Source of the DNA: Bacillota bacterium
GTDB lineage: Bacteria; Bacillota; Clostridia; Lachnospirales; Lachnospiraceae
Direction of reading: 5' to 3'
DNA: 64,000 bases
Assembly: GCA_023399055.1 (NCBI GenBank)
Contig: JAEWQV010000015.1
Span: forward strand, 1-64,000
Under the pieces are notes generated by a model. It was not told the DNA's origin. It saw only the letters and a list, made by a program, of their open reading frames with translations, and did no database searches. A program made the position numbers and the translations under genes. Positions 26,121 through 34,662 of the stretch are shown piece after piece. Every line of letters begins with the position of its first letter. Position 1 is the first letter of the stretch.

Positions 26121-26633
26121 ATGAATTTATCAGAGTTTATGAGCTCATATTCAGATGTTATTATTTTGGGGTTATCAGGAGTAGTGTTAATATTATTAAT
26201 TTTTATTATTGTTATATCGGTTAAACAAAGGAAATTAAATAAAAAATATCTTAAATTTATGACAGGAGCAAATGGAGAGAACTTGGAAGGACAGATTCTT
26301 GCAAGATTCGAGGATATTGACAACTTAAAGGCTGAGGCGAAAAAGATTAAGAATGATATTATTCAAGTAAATGACAATCTTCTGATAACATTTCAAAAAG
26401 TTGGTGTTGTTAAGTATGATGCATTTAAAGAAATGGGTGGTAAACTCAGCTTTGTTTTAACACTCTTAGATAAAAACAATAATGGTATTATGATAAATTC
26501 TGTTCACAGCAGTAGAGAAGGTTGTTATACTTACTTAAAGGAAATAATCAAAGGGGAATCCTTCTTAGAGCTATCCGCAGATGAAAAAAAGTCATTAAGC
26601 CAAGCATTGAATAGTAACAATTTTATGGCATAA
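26121..26633 (+). CDS. DUF4446 family membrane protein
   Basis: 170 aa. One N-terminal membrane helix (about 12-35, VIILGLSGVVLILLIFIIVISV) is followed by a cytoplasmic coiled-coil region and a conserved core (VGVVKYDAFKEMGGKLSFVLTLLD, then SVHSSREGCYTYLKEI). This is the DUF4446 family, commonly placed right after parB in Clostridia. Its role is unknown; the position suggests a link with chromosome segregation or the sporulation axis (inference). The core resembles a small alpha-beta domain. Confidence 0.8.
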   Translation: MNLSEFMSSYSDVIILGLSGVVLILLIFIIVISVKQRKLNKKYLKFMTGANGENLEGQILARFEDIDNLKAEAKKIKNDIIQVNDNLLITFQKVGVVKYDAFKEMGGKLSFVLTLLDKNNNGIMINSVHSSREGCYTYLKEIIKGESFLELSADEKKSLSQALNSNNFMA

Positions 26634-26677
26634 GAGAATTTGAGGAAAGAACGAAAATAGAATAAAGTGAGTATTAC

Positions 26678-26752
26678 TATAAAGACTAGATATCTATAAA
26701 GACTAGATATCTATAAAGACTAAATATCTATAAAGGCAAGATATATATAAAG
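26678..26752. repeat. 17-bp tandem repeat, about 4.4 copies
   Basis: The unit TATAAAGACTAGATATC starts at 26678 and 26695 (identical). It recurs with one change at 26712 and with more changes at 26729, with a partial copy at 26746. It lies in the convergent gap between the DUF4446 gene and adhE and runs into the terminator. There are no spacers, so it is not CRISPR. It may be replication slippage or transcript-end filler. Confidence 0.85.
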
Positions 26753-26797
26753 AAAGAAGCAGAATAGAACTTTCGTTTAATCTGCTTCTTTCTTTTA
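26749..26797. terminator. Bidirectional terminator between DUF4446 gene and adhE
   Basis: AAAGAAAGAAGCAGA (26749-26763) pairs perfectly with TCTGCTTCTTTCTTT (26781-26795). T-rich tails on both sides serve both converging genes. Confidence 0.8.
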
Positions 26798-26831
26798 CTA
26801 TATTTACTTATGAATGTGAAATCATATAATA

Positions 26832-29441
26832 TTATTTTTTGTAGTTCTTGCCATAGTAAGCTAATTTATATAACTCCTCTAACTCTGATACCAAAGGAAG
26901 TCTAGGATTAGCTGTGGTACATTGATCTCCGAAAGCTAAATCAGCCAACATAGGTACCTTATATAAGAAATCTTTTTCATCAACTCCGTATTCCTGTAAT
27001 GTAGCTGGTATACCAAGATGACGGTTTAAATCTTCAACCTCTTTTGCAAGCATTTCAACTGCTTCTGCATTATTCTTTGGAGTTTTACCTAACTTCTTCA
27101 TTAATTCGAAGATCTTATCACCAACTATATAGCTTTCATATTTAGGGAAAGAGGTAAACTTAGTAGGACACTCTACACCGTTATAACGAATAACATGTGG
27201 TAATAAAATTGCATTAGCACAACCATGTGGAATATGATATTCACCACCTAGCTTATGAGCTAGAGAGTGGTTAATTCCAAGAAAGGCATTTGTAAAAGCC
27301 ATACCGGCAATAGTGGATGCGTTGTGCATCTTCTCACGTGCAATTGGACTTTCTGCACCTTTATCATAGGACTCTTTTAAATATTTAAATACTAAATCAA
27401 TTGCATGAATTGCTAATGCGTCAGTGTAATCAGAAGCAAGAATAGATACAAATGCTTCAATGGAGTGTGTTAAAACATCCATACCGGTCCATGCAGTAGA
27501 CTTCTTTGGTACAGTCATAACAAAATCGGGGTCTATAATTGCTACGTCAGGAGTTAACTCATAGTCTGCGAGAGGATATTTCTTGTTCTCGTGTTTATCA
27601 GATATTACAGCAAAGGAGGTAACTTCTGAGCCTGTTCCAGAGGTAGTTGGAATAGCAACAAACTGAGCTTTCTTTCCTAAATGAGGGAATTTATAGGTTC
27701 TCTTACGAATATCTAAGAACTTTAAGGACATGTTCTTAAAGTCCGCTGTAGGGTTTTCATAAAATAGCCACATACCTTTAGCAGCATCAATGGCTGAGCC
27801 GCCGCCAAGTGCAATAATTACGTCCGGTTTAAACTTGTTCATTTCTTCAACACCCTTAAGAATGGTATCAAGACTTGGGTCTGGCTCTACCTGATCAAAA
27901 ATTTCACAGTGAACATAATCAGGGCGTTTTCTTAACTGGTATAATACACGGTTTACATAACCAAGTTCTGTCATGGAGGGGTCAGTAACAATAAACGCTT
28001 TTGTTATTTCTGGCATTTTTGCTAAATATGCAGTTGAACCAGATTCAAAATAAATTTTTCCAGGTATTTTAAACCACTGCATATTAACTCTCCTTTTTGC
28101 AACACGTTTATAGTTAACTAAGTCTACAGCAGATACATTATGAGTGGTTGAATTACCGCCGTAAGAGCCACAGCCTAATGTGAGAGAAGGCATGTTAGTA
28201 TTATATAAATCACCGATAGCACCATGTGTAGATGGAGAGTTAACAAGGATACGACCTGTTCTCATTCTAGCAGAGAAAGTTTTAATTACAGTTTCATTGG
28301 TAGAATGAATAACGGAGGAGTGGCCAAGTCCACCTAGATCAATCATTTTCTCACAAAGAGCAAATCCTTTTTCAAGATTAGCTGCTTTTATCACAGCAAG
28401 AACTGGAGATAATTTTTCTTTGGACAATGGATATTCAGGACCAACACCTTCAAGTTCGGTACATAATATCTTTGTATTCTCTGGAATTGTAATTCCTGCA
28501 AGTGCTGCTATGGCAACTGGAGTCTGACCTACGATCGATGGGTTAACGGCACCGGTAGCAGTATTAATAACAACAGGCTCAAGTAATTTTATTTCGTTCT
28601 TTGTTGCAAAATAGCAACCTGCTTTTTTCATTAATTCTACAACTTCAGCATAGACAGGAGCTTCAATGATTGCTGCTTGTTCTGAGGCACAAATCATACC
28701 GTTATCAAAAGACTTAGATAAAACAAGATCATTTACCGCTCTCTTAAGATTAGCTGTCTTTTCTATAAAACAAGGAACATTACCAGGGCCAACACCAAGC
28801 GCTGGTTTACCACAAGAGTAAGCCTGTTTAACCATACCAGAACCACCGGTAGCTAAGATCATAGAGATGTCAGGATGATTCATTAATTCTCTGGTTGCAT
28901 CTATGGAAGGATATTCAATCCATTGAATACAATTTTTTGGAGCACCAGCTTTAATGGCTGCTTCATATAATGTTCTTGCAGCTTCCTTAGAACATTGCTG
29001 TGAACTTGGATGGAAACCAAAGATAATTGGATTTCTTGTTTTAATACAAGTTATACATTTAAACATTGTAGTGGAGGTTGGATTTGTTACTGGTGTTACA
29101 CCTGCAACGATACCAACAGGCTCAGCCACTATCATATAATCCTCTTCTTCATTATCCTCTATAATTCCTACAGTTTTCTGATGCTTGATGGAATGCCATA
29201 CATATTCGGTAGCGAATATATTCTTAATAATCTTATCTTCATAAACTCCACGGCCTGTTTCTTCAACTGCCATTTTTGCAAGTAACTGTTGTTTTGCAAG
29301 TCCTGCTAAAGCCATTTCATGTACTATGTTATCAACTGTTTCCTGATCTAATGAAGCAAATTCTTCTAATGCAATTAGTGCATTTTTAACTAAACCATCA
29401 ACATGTTCTTTTGGTGTAGGTTGTTGTATTTCCTTTGTCAT
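26832..29441 (-). CDS. adhE: Bifunctional acetaldehyde-CoA/alcohol dehydrogenase AdhE
   Basis: 869 aa from ATG at 29441 (AAAGGAG 9 nt upstream; a GTG three codons earlier is possible). The N-terminal CoA-acylating aldehyde dehydrogenase has the catalytic cysteine in DNGMICASEQAAI. A linker leads to the C-terminal iron-dependent alcohol dehydrogenase, with GGGSAIDAAKGMW and metal-ligand histidines in HSIEAFVS and HSLAHKLGGEYHIPHG. It reduces acetyl-CoA via acetaldehyde to ethanol, regenerating two NAD+; the enzyme forms spirosomes. It is transcribed towards the origin, head-on to replication, behind a clear promoter flanked by two Rex-type operators, so NADH control is expected. It is a main fermentation enzyme of this organism type. 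Confidence 0.97.
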   Translation of the reverse strand: MTKEIQQPTPKEHVDGLVKNALIALEEFASLDQETVDNIVHEMALAGLAKQQLLAKMAVEETGRGVYEDKIIKNIFATEYVWHSIKHQKTVGIIEDNEEEDYMIVAEPVGIVAGVTPVTNPTSTTMFKCITCIKTRNPIIFGFHPSSQQCSKEAARTLYEAAIKAGAPKNCIQWIEYPSIDATRELMNHPDISMILATGGSGMVKQAYSCGKPALGVGPGNVPCFIEKTANLKRAVNDLVLSKSFDNGMICASEQAAIIEAPVYAEVVELMKKAGCYFATKNEIKLLEPVVINTATGAVNPSIVGQTPVAIAALAGITIPENTKILCTELEGVGPEYPLSKEKLSPVLAVIKAANLEKGFALCEKMIDLGGLGHSSVIHSTNETVIKTFSARMRTGRILVNSPSTHGAIGDLYNTNMPSLTLGCGSYGGNSTTHNVSAVDLVNYKRVAKRRVNMQWFKIPGKIYFESGSTAYLAKMPEITKAFIVTDPSMTELGYVNRVLYQLRKRPDYVHCEIFDQVEPDPSLDTILKGVEEMNKFKPDVIIALGGGSAIDAAKGMWLFYENPTADFKNMSLKFLDIRKRTYKFPHLGKKAQFVAIPTTSGTGSEVTSFAVISDKHENKKYPLADYELTPDVAIIDPDFVMTVPKKSTAWTGMDVLTHSIEAFVSILASDYTDALAIHAIDLVFKYLKESYDKGAESPIAREKMHNASTIAGMAFTNAFLGINHSLAHKLGGEYHIPHGCANAILLPHVIRYNGVECPTKFTSFPKYESYIVGDKIFELMKKLGKTPKNNAEAVEMLAKEVEDLNRHLGIPATLQEYGVDEKDFLYKVPMLADLAFGDQCTTANPRLPLVSELEELYKLAYYGKNYKK

Positions 29442-29459
29442 AATATACACTCCTTTATA

Positions 29460-29477
29460 TTGTTAAATAATTAACAC
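29460..29477. promoter_or_regulatory. Rex-type operator, proximal to adhE
   Basis: TTGTTAA-ATAA-TTAACAC closely matches the redox-repressor consensus TTGTTAA-N4-TTAACAA. It lies just downstream of the predicted start of transcription, where binding would block adhE. Confidence 0.75.
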
Positions 29478-29492
29478 AATCGTTATGTCTAG

Positions 29493-29521
29493 AATATATC
29501 AGATAAATAACCGTTTGTAAA
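29493..29521 (-). promoter_or_regulatory. adhE: adhE promoter
   Basis: On the minus strand TTTACA (29521-29516), a 17-nt spacer and TATATT (29498-29493). It lies between the two Rex-like operators and about 50 nt upstream of the start codon. The rest of the gap up to 29862 is AT-rich and holds no gene. Confidence 0.75.
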
Positions 29522-29526
29522 TACAT

Positions 29527-29544
29527 TTGTTAAAAAAATAACAA
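29527..29544. promoter_or_regulatory. Rex-type operator, distal
   Basis: TTGTTAA-AAAA-ATAACAA, one mismatch from the palindromic Rex consensus, sits directly upstream of the adhE -35 element. Confidence 0.65.
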
Positions 29545-29862
29545 TCAAAAATTTACTTAGTATTTAGCTAAAAATATATATAATATACAATCAATTTAAA
29601 TATTTCCTAAAAGACTTGTTATCATGCATAAATCAGATAAATAAATCATTGAAAAACTAATTATTATACCTAAAAATGGTAAACGTAACTACTATTTTAG
29701 TTAGAAAGAAATTCAAAAATAGGAAGAAATACTTCTTATTATAATATAGGTCTTTTACTTGTAATATTAATAGGAAAGAGATAAGATATAATAGGAAATT
29801 ACAATTACGATATATTTAGTTAGATAGTATAGATATAAATAAACTGGAAAGGATGTATTGAT

Positions 29863-30927
29863 ATGAGAATTATCTCAGTAGATTCTGTGACAGGTAATGA
29901 ACTATTAGCGAAAGACATCATCGGTAACAGTGAATTGGTATTAATGACAGAAGGAACAGTAATAAAAAAAGAATATATAAAACGCTTGAAAGAGCTAAAT
30001 ATAGAGTATATTTACGTTGAAGATGAGATTGGAAAAGGAATCAATTTAACAAATAGTTTAGAAATGCAGATTCAGGAACAATGTCAAGAGGCATTTAGAA
30101 GCATTCTAATTAAATACTCTTATCACAACGAAACGGAGCTAGAAGAGATTATAAAAGTCGCAGATAATATCATCCATGATGTTATGAAGGAACCAGAAGT
30201 TATTTATAATTTATCCAGTATTAGAGAGAAGAATGATAGTACATATTCTCATTCAATTAACGTTTGCGCACTCTCTGTTATAATTGCCTTTCGATTAAAG
30301 CTATCAAGAGCAAAGATAAGAGATATTGCTATTGGTTGTTTGCTACACGATATCGGTTTTACTTACCTAACTTTTGATTATCATAATCTTACGATGGAAA
30401 CCTGTTCAGATAAGGAAAGAAAAGAGCTTAAAAGGCATGTGGTATACGGCTATTCTGCTGTTGAGAGTATGAAGTGGCTTTCCCCAACATCCAAAGAAAT
30501 TATATTAAATCATCATGAAAGGTTAGACGGGTCAGGATATCCCTTCAAATTAAAGGAAAGCAGAATTAAAATAGGAAGTAAAATAGCATCAGTTTGTGAT
30601 GAATTTGATAGTAGAGTTTATGGTAATCTTACGAAGAGAATGAAGGTTCATGAAGCAATTGACTATATTATGAGCCATGCAGGAGTATTATTTGACTTTA
30701 ATGTAGTTAAAATCTTCTTAGATTCTGTGGCAGCATATCCAACTGGTGGAATTGTAATAACAAACTTAGGGGAAACAGGAATTGTATTAAGACAGAACCC
30801 CCAATGCCCCACTAGGCCAGTAATACGTATTATAAGGGATAAAAATGGTGAGATACCAGGTGAGTGGATGGAAAAGGATTTAACAAAGGAGTTAACGTTA
30901 TTTATAATCGATTCAATTATCGATTAG
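29863..30927 (+). CDS. HD-GYP domain cyclic-di-GMP phosphodiesterase
   Basis: 354 aa. The N-terminal ~60 residues form a small domain often found before HD-GYP (VDSVTGNELLAKDII...GTVIKKEYIKRLKEL). The HD-GYP domain has HSINVCAL, the HD pair H162-D163 in LLHDIG, and HHERLDGSGYP at 217-227, with the GYP signature intact. It should hydrolyse c-di-GMP to pGpG/GMP in the cytoplasm and may counteract the GGDEF protein encoded at 57484. It is divergent from adhE. No sensor domain beyond the N-terminus is seen. Confidence 0.9.
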   Translation: MRIISVDSVTGNELLAKDIIGNSELVLMTEGTVIKKEYIKRLKELNIEYIYVEDEIGKGINLTNSLEMQIQEQCQEAFRSILIKYSYHNETELEEIIKVADNIIHDVMKEPEVIYNLSSIREKNDSTYSHSINVCALSVIIAFRLKLSRAKIRDIAIGCLLHDIGFTYLTFDYHNLTMETCSDKERKELKRHVVYGYSAVESMKWLSPTSKEIILNHHERLDGSGYPFKLKESRIKIGSKIASVCDEFDSRVYGNLTKRMKVHEAIDYIMSHAGVLFDFNVVKIFLDSVAAYPTGGIVITNLGETGIVLRQNPQCPTRPVIRIIRDKNGEIPGEWMEKDLTKELTLFIIDSIID

Positions 30928-31059
30928 TTCTATGTATCATGAAAGATTAGTACTACTTGTCTTTAAAGTGAAAGTATGATATAAATAATTATTACATGAA
31001 AAGATTAAGATGCGCGTAAAATATAAAGAGTTTATCGGTTATGATTGGATGTGAAAGTT

Positions 31060-31938
31060 ATGCATAGTTATTTAAGAGCAATAGGATTTAGTGACATTAA
31101 TAATAGAATAATGTTAAATAAACTTTTGGAGAATATTATTGATAATTCAACCTCAAAGAATACAGTTGAATTAACTAACAAAAGTAACTTAACAGAGATT
31201 ACCAAAGAATTTGGTGAAGGCATGGGAATTACTCTTCGTGGAGAACTTGATGATCAAGGGAATTTTCATATGGAGCATTACTTTCCTTGCATTCGAGGAA
31301 CCAATACAAGTACACGCGAAGAAGTCGGAATAAATAAAAGAGTAGATTCAGAGGCGTTTACCGGTATGTGCGACGATTTTAGACTTGGTGTATCTTTGAT
31401 TTTCTATCTTCAAAATGTAATTGAATTTTTGGAGAAAAAGAATCAGAACATGCCAATGACTACGCCCTTTCCTATAACGCTTGCAGCACTTTCATTGGAA
31501 GGAAGAATATTATTACCCATAGAAAAAGATGAAGTTCAGGTTAGAAATCTGACGGCAGAAACCAAACATCGCAATAATTTAATAGCAGAAGCAAAAAAGG
31601 GAAATCAGGATGCAATTGATAGTTTGACCATTGATGATATTGATACCTATGCGATGATTTCAAGAAGAGCGAAGAAAGAAGATATCTATTCTATAGTAGA
31701 CACATCATTTATCCCATTTGGCTCAGAGTCAGATAATTATAGCGTTATTGCCACCATTATCGAGAGTAATCTAATTATAAATGAATTAACCAAAGAAGAA
31801 GTATATGATTTGCAGTTATTATGCAACGACATCTCTTTTCGTATGTGTATCAGTAAGCAGGATTTGCTTGGTGAGCCAGTGGTAGGTAGAAGATTTAAGG
31901 GTAATATATGGATGCAAGGTGCAATTTCTTTTTCTTAA
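31060..31938 (+). CDS. Conserved Lachnospiraceae protein, probably DUF3881
   Basis: 292 aa from ATG at 31060; a TTG five codons earlier is less likely. The opening MHSYLRAIGFSDI and the middle EHYFPCIRGTNTSTREEV resemble the DUF3881 family, found mainly in Lachnospiraceae. That match is from memory and not verified. It contains a mostly alpha-beta soluble fold, no membrane segment, no signal peptide and no recognisable catalytic motif. The C-terminus ends VGRRFKGNIWMQGAISF. It stands alone between the HD-GYP gene and tRNA-Arg. No function is proposed. Confidence 0.65.
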   Translation: MHSYLRAIGFSDINNRIMLNKLLENIIDNSTSKNTVELTNKSNLTEITKEFGEGMGITLRGELDDQGNFHMEHYFPCIRGTNTSTREEVGINKRVDSEAFTGMCDDFRLGVSLIFYLQNVIEFLEKKNQNMPMTTPFPITLAALSLEGRILLPIEKDEVQVRNLTAETKHRNNLIAEAKKGNQDAIDSLTIDDIDTYAMISRRAKKEDIYSIVDTSFIPFGSESDNYSVIATIIESNLIINELTKEEVYDLQLLCNDISFRMCISKQDLLGEPVVGRRFKGNIWMQGAISFS

Positions 31939-32098
31939 AATAATATATATTGCAGATATTAAGTGGAGGGCCATAGTTGCAATTATTTTGCAAAATGAGT
32001 CCTTCATCTTCTTAACAAGAAAAATGATTATTGTTTCAGCTTTTGATTTAATTTTAATCATTTGACAAGAGATGTGTTGATTTAGTTTATGGATTGAC

Positions 32099-32127
32099 TT
32101 GACTTAAGCAGGTCAGGATAGTAGAAT
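32099..32127 (+). promoter_or_regulatory. Promoter of tRNA-Arg
   Basis: TTGACT (32099-32104), 17-nt spacer, TAGAAT (32122-32127). The predicted start is only about 5 nt before the mature tRNA. Confidence 0.65.
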
Positions 32128-32138
32128 AACTATGTTGT

Positions 32139-32212
32139 GTGTTTGTAGCTCAGCAGGATAGAGCGTCCGCCTCCTAAGCGGAAGGCCGTGGGTTCGAATC
32201 CCGCCAGGCACA
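32139..32212 (+). tRNA. tRNA-Arg (anticodon CCU)
   Basis: 74 nt. The acceptor GTGTTTG pairs with CAGGCAC (two G-U pairs), discriminator A, CCA not encoded. The anticodon arm CCGC-C-TCCTAA-GCGG gives loop CTCCTAA and anticodon CCU, reading AGG. The T arm is GTGGG-TTCGAAT-CCCGC. The D arm GCTCAGCAGGATAGAGC is normal. Confidence 0.95.
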
Positions 32213-32219
32213 TTAAATT

Positions 32220-32252
32220 TGAAGAAACACGCATGCAAGTTTCTTCATTTAT
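32220..32252 (+). terminator. Hairpin after tRNA-Arg
   Basis: GAAGAAAC pairs with GTTTCTTC around a 9-nt loop, followed by ATTTAT. A second hairpin (GTATCTAAC/GTTAGATAC) follows at about 32270-32307 without a T-run. Both lie 8-95 nt after the tRNA. Confidence 0.6.
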
Positions 32253-32321
32253 CGCGGGTGCGTTCGTATCTAACTAAGCTAAACTTGGTTAGATACTTCA
32301 ATTAACCTTCGCGTATATTAG

Positions 32322-32360
32322 AAGATATTATGATTATATTCAGTCATAATATCTTTTTTT
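32322..32360 (+). terminator. Strong Rho-independent terminator before the pst operon
   Basis: AAGATATTATGA (32322-32333) pairs with TCATAATATCTT (32344-32355), followed by seven or eight T. It insulates the pst operon from tRNA-Arg transcription. The remaining gap to 32636 holds no supportable gene. Confidence 0.85.
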
Positions 32361-32524
32361 GTGTAAAAAATTTGATTATGTAAATAATAATAAAAATATA
32401 TTTGGCATACACAATAAGAATTATGGTGAAGATTATGTTTATTTTATTTCACAGGGTGTCTTGCATATTGTTAATGTACTTATCGTAATAGTGAGATTAC
32501 TCCTAGGGGGAGGGCTTGAGGGAT

Positions 32525-32552
32525 TTCACATATATTTTACAAAATCTATACA
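32525..32552 (+). promoter_or_regulatory. Pho-box-like direct repeats upstream of pstS
   Basis: Three hexamers TTCACA (32525), TTTACA (32536) and TATACA (32547) recur at exactly 11-bp spacing. This matches the PhoP-binding arrangement known from Bacillus (TTAACA-like hexamers separated by about 5 bp). A possible -10 (TATGTT, 32580-32585) follows, about 45 nt before the pstS start. Control by the PhoP/PhoR pair encoded at the end of the same cluster is expected. Confidence 0.6.
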
Positions 32553-32635
32553 TAATCATGATTTCGACGTAAAACAGGTTATGTTATCTTTAATGTGTAA
32601 AGAAGAGATAAGTGAGAAGACAAAAGGAGAATAAT

Positions 32636-33532
32636 ATGAAAAAACATTTTAAAAATTTATCGATTTTATTGGCAGTTTTATTTGTCTTAACGGTTGCATT
32701 AGGTGCATGTTCAAGTCAAGATTCAAATAATGATTCAAAAGGTACAGATACAACAGATACAGGTAATGGTAATGAGGCAACAGATGATGGCGATTTAAGT
32801 GGAACAATTTCCATGGCTGGTTCAACTTCAATGGAAAAGCTTGCAAACGCAGCTGCAGAAGGTTTTATGATTAAATATCCTGATGTTGTTGTATCTCCTG
32901 AGTTCATTGGTTCCAGTGCAGGTATTGAAGCGCTTCTTGCAGGAACTGTTGATATCGGAAATGCATCAAGAGAGCTTAAGGACACAGAAACAAGTGCAGG
33001 CGCAATTGAGAATGTAGTTGCAATCGATGGTATTGCAGTAATCATGGATAAAACTAATACAGTAACTGACCTTACAAAGGATCAGATTGCACAGATTTTC
33101 ACAGGAGCTGTTAAAAACTGGAGCGAAGTTGGTGGTGCAGATCAACCAATTGTAGTTATTGGTAGAGAATCTGGTTCTGGTACAAGAGACGCTTTTGAAG
33201 AACTTGTTGAAGTAAAAGATCTTTGTGTATACTCGAATGAAATCAACAGCACAGGTGGTGTATTAGCTAAAGTAGCAAGTACTCCTGGAGCAATTGGCTA
33301 TGTATCTGTAGACGTACTTGATGATACCGTAATTGCATCAAACATTGGCGGTGTTGAACCTACAGAGGCAAACATTAAAGGCGGTACTTACTTACTTAGC
33401 AGACCTTTCGTAATGGCTACTAAGGGAGAGATTTCAGAGCAGTCTGAGCTTGTACAGAAATTCTTTGAATACTTAAGTTCAGATGAAGGAAAAGAATTAA
33501 TTAAGTCAGTAGGTTTATTCACAGTAGATTAA
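32636..33532 (+). CDS. pstS: Phosphate ABC transporter substrate-binding lipoprotein PstS
   Basis: 298 aa from ATG at 32636 (AAAAGGAGA upstream; an 8-codon in-frame extension is ignored). The lipoprotein signal peptide ends in the lipobox LGAC (cysteine about residue 25), followed by a ~30-residue acidic, Ser/Thr-rich linker. The phosphate-binding motifs are AGSTSMEKLANAAAEGF and RESGSGTRDAFEEL. It captures phosphate at the cell surface for PstCAB. It is first in a seven-gene pstSCAB-phoU-phoPR cluster. A hairpin in the 190-bp gap to pstC may keep PstS message more abundant. Confidence 0.96.
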   Translation: MKKHFKNLSILLAVLFVLTVALGACSSQDSNNDSKGTDTTDTGNGNEATDDGDLSGTISMAGSTSMEKLANAAAEGFMIKYPDVVVSPEFIGSSAGIEALLAGTVDIGNASRELKDTETSAGAIENVVAIDGIAVIMDKTNTVTDLTKDQIAQIFTGAVKNWSEVGGADQPIVVIGRESGSGTRDAFEELVEVKDLCVYSNEINSTGGVLAKVASTPGAIGYVSVDVLDDTVIASNIGGVEPTEANIKGGTYLLSRPFVMATKGEISEQSELVQKFFEYLSSDEGKELIKSVGLFTVD

Positions 33533-33560
33533 TACACAGCTTAAAATAAGCTGCAGAGTA

Positions 33561-33598
33561 GGGAGAATTCCATATGTAATATATATGGTATTCTTCCT
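33561..33598 (+). terminator. Hairpin between pstS and pstC
   Basis: GGGAGAATTCCATAT pairs with ATATGGTATTCTTCC across about 7 nt, with one internal mismatch and a short T/A tail. It is likely a leaky terminator or 3'-stabilising structure separating the abundant binding-protein message from the permease genes. Confidence 0.5.
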
Positions 33599-33723
33599 TA
33601 AGCAGTTAAAAAAATAGTTTATGAAATGTAAACTATAAAATTAGAAATACTAACAGTTGTTTGAAAAGGCTGTTATTATATATAAAGTTATAGGGGTGCC
33701 AGGCATCACATTGGAGGTATAAG

Positions 33724-34662
33724 ATGAGTAACAATAATTTCTCTATTATAGGAAGTTATAAAACGAAAAAAGGTGTTGAAAAGGCTGCCGGATTGGTATT
33801 TATTATCTGCGCTTTTTTTGCTGTTGCGGCTGTTTTTTCAATTACATTATATATGATAATTAGTGGTACACCAGCAATATTTGAGGTTGGGTTAAAGGAT
33901 ATTTTGTTTGGAACAGTGTGGAAACCGACTGCAGCTAATCCTTCCTATGGAATACTATATGTTATTTTAACTTCCATAGTTGGTACCCTATTAGCAATAT
34001 TAATTGGGGTTCCTATTGGTTTAATGACGGCAATCTTTTTGGCAGAAACAGCTCCCAAGTTTCTTGTTGGAATTGTAAAGCCAGCGGTAGAATTATTGGC
34101 AGGTATTCCATCGGTTGTTTATGGTTTGTTGGGTATACTACTCTTAAATCCTATTATTTATAAATTAGAAATGATATTATTTAAGGATTCTCCTAATCAT
34201 CAATTTACTGGTGGATCAAACTTGATTTCAGCGGTAATTGTACTAGCAATTATGATTTTACCAACAGTAATTAACATAAGTGAATCTGCTTTAAAAGCTG
34301 TTCCTAAACATTACAAGCAAGCTTCTCTTGCCTTAGGAGCTACAAAAATTCAGACTATTTTTAAAGTAATTCTTCCAGCGGCAAAATCGGGTATCATTAC
34401 TGCAATCGTGTTAGGAGTAGGTAGAGCAATAGGTGAGGCAATGGCGATTAATCTCGTTGCAGGTAACAGTGCTAATCTACCATTACCGTTTAATTCCGTA
34501 AGATTTTTAACAACAGCGGTGGTTAGTGAAATGTCTTATGCTGCAGATACACATAAACGAGTTTTATTTACAATCGGTTTAGTTCTATTTGCCTTCATAA
34601 TGCTGATAAATCTTGCACTAAATAAAGTAATGAAGGGGGGAGCAGACAATGCCAACGAGTAA
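33724..34662 (+). CDS. pstC: Phosphate ABC transporter permease PstC
   Basis: 312 aa, six hydrophobic helices. The first is near residues 23-48. The typical loop PAVELLAGIPSVVYGLLGI (EAA-type region) is near 118-136, and the cytoplasmic EAA loop ALKAVPKHYKQASLALGATKIQTI near 197-220. It forms the channel with PstA. GGAGG lies before the ATG. It overlaps pstA by 14 nt. Confidence 0.95.
   Translation: MSNNNFSIIGSYKTKKGVEKAAGLVFIICAFFAVAAVFSITLYMIISGTPAIFEVGLKDILFGTVWKPTAANPSYGILYVILTSIVGTLLAILIGVPIGLMTAIFLAETAPKFLVGIVKPAVELLAGIPSVVYGLLGILLLNPIIYKLEMILFKDSPNHQFTGGSNLISAVIVLAIMILPTVINISESALKAVPKHYKQASLALGATKIQTIFKVILPAAKSGIITAIVLGVGRAIGEAMAINLVAGNSANLPLPFNSVRFLTTAVVSEMSYAADTHKRVLFTIGLVLFAFIMLINLALNKVMKGGADNANE

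Noticed and set aside
26678..26752. CRISPR-like repeat series
   Set aside because: Units are only 17 bp, directly adjacent with no spacers, and no cas genes exist in the window.
32359..32634. 91-aa plus-strand frame before pstS
   Set aside because: GTG start inside the T-tract of a terminator, no SD, and it covers the Pho-box promoter region.
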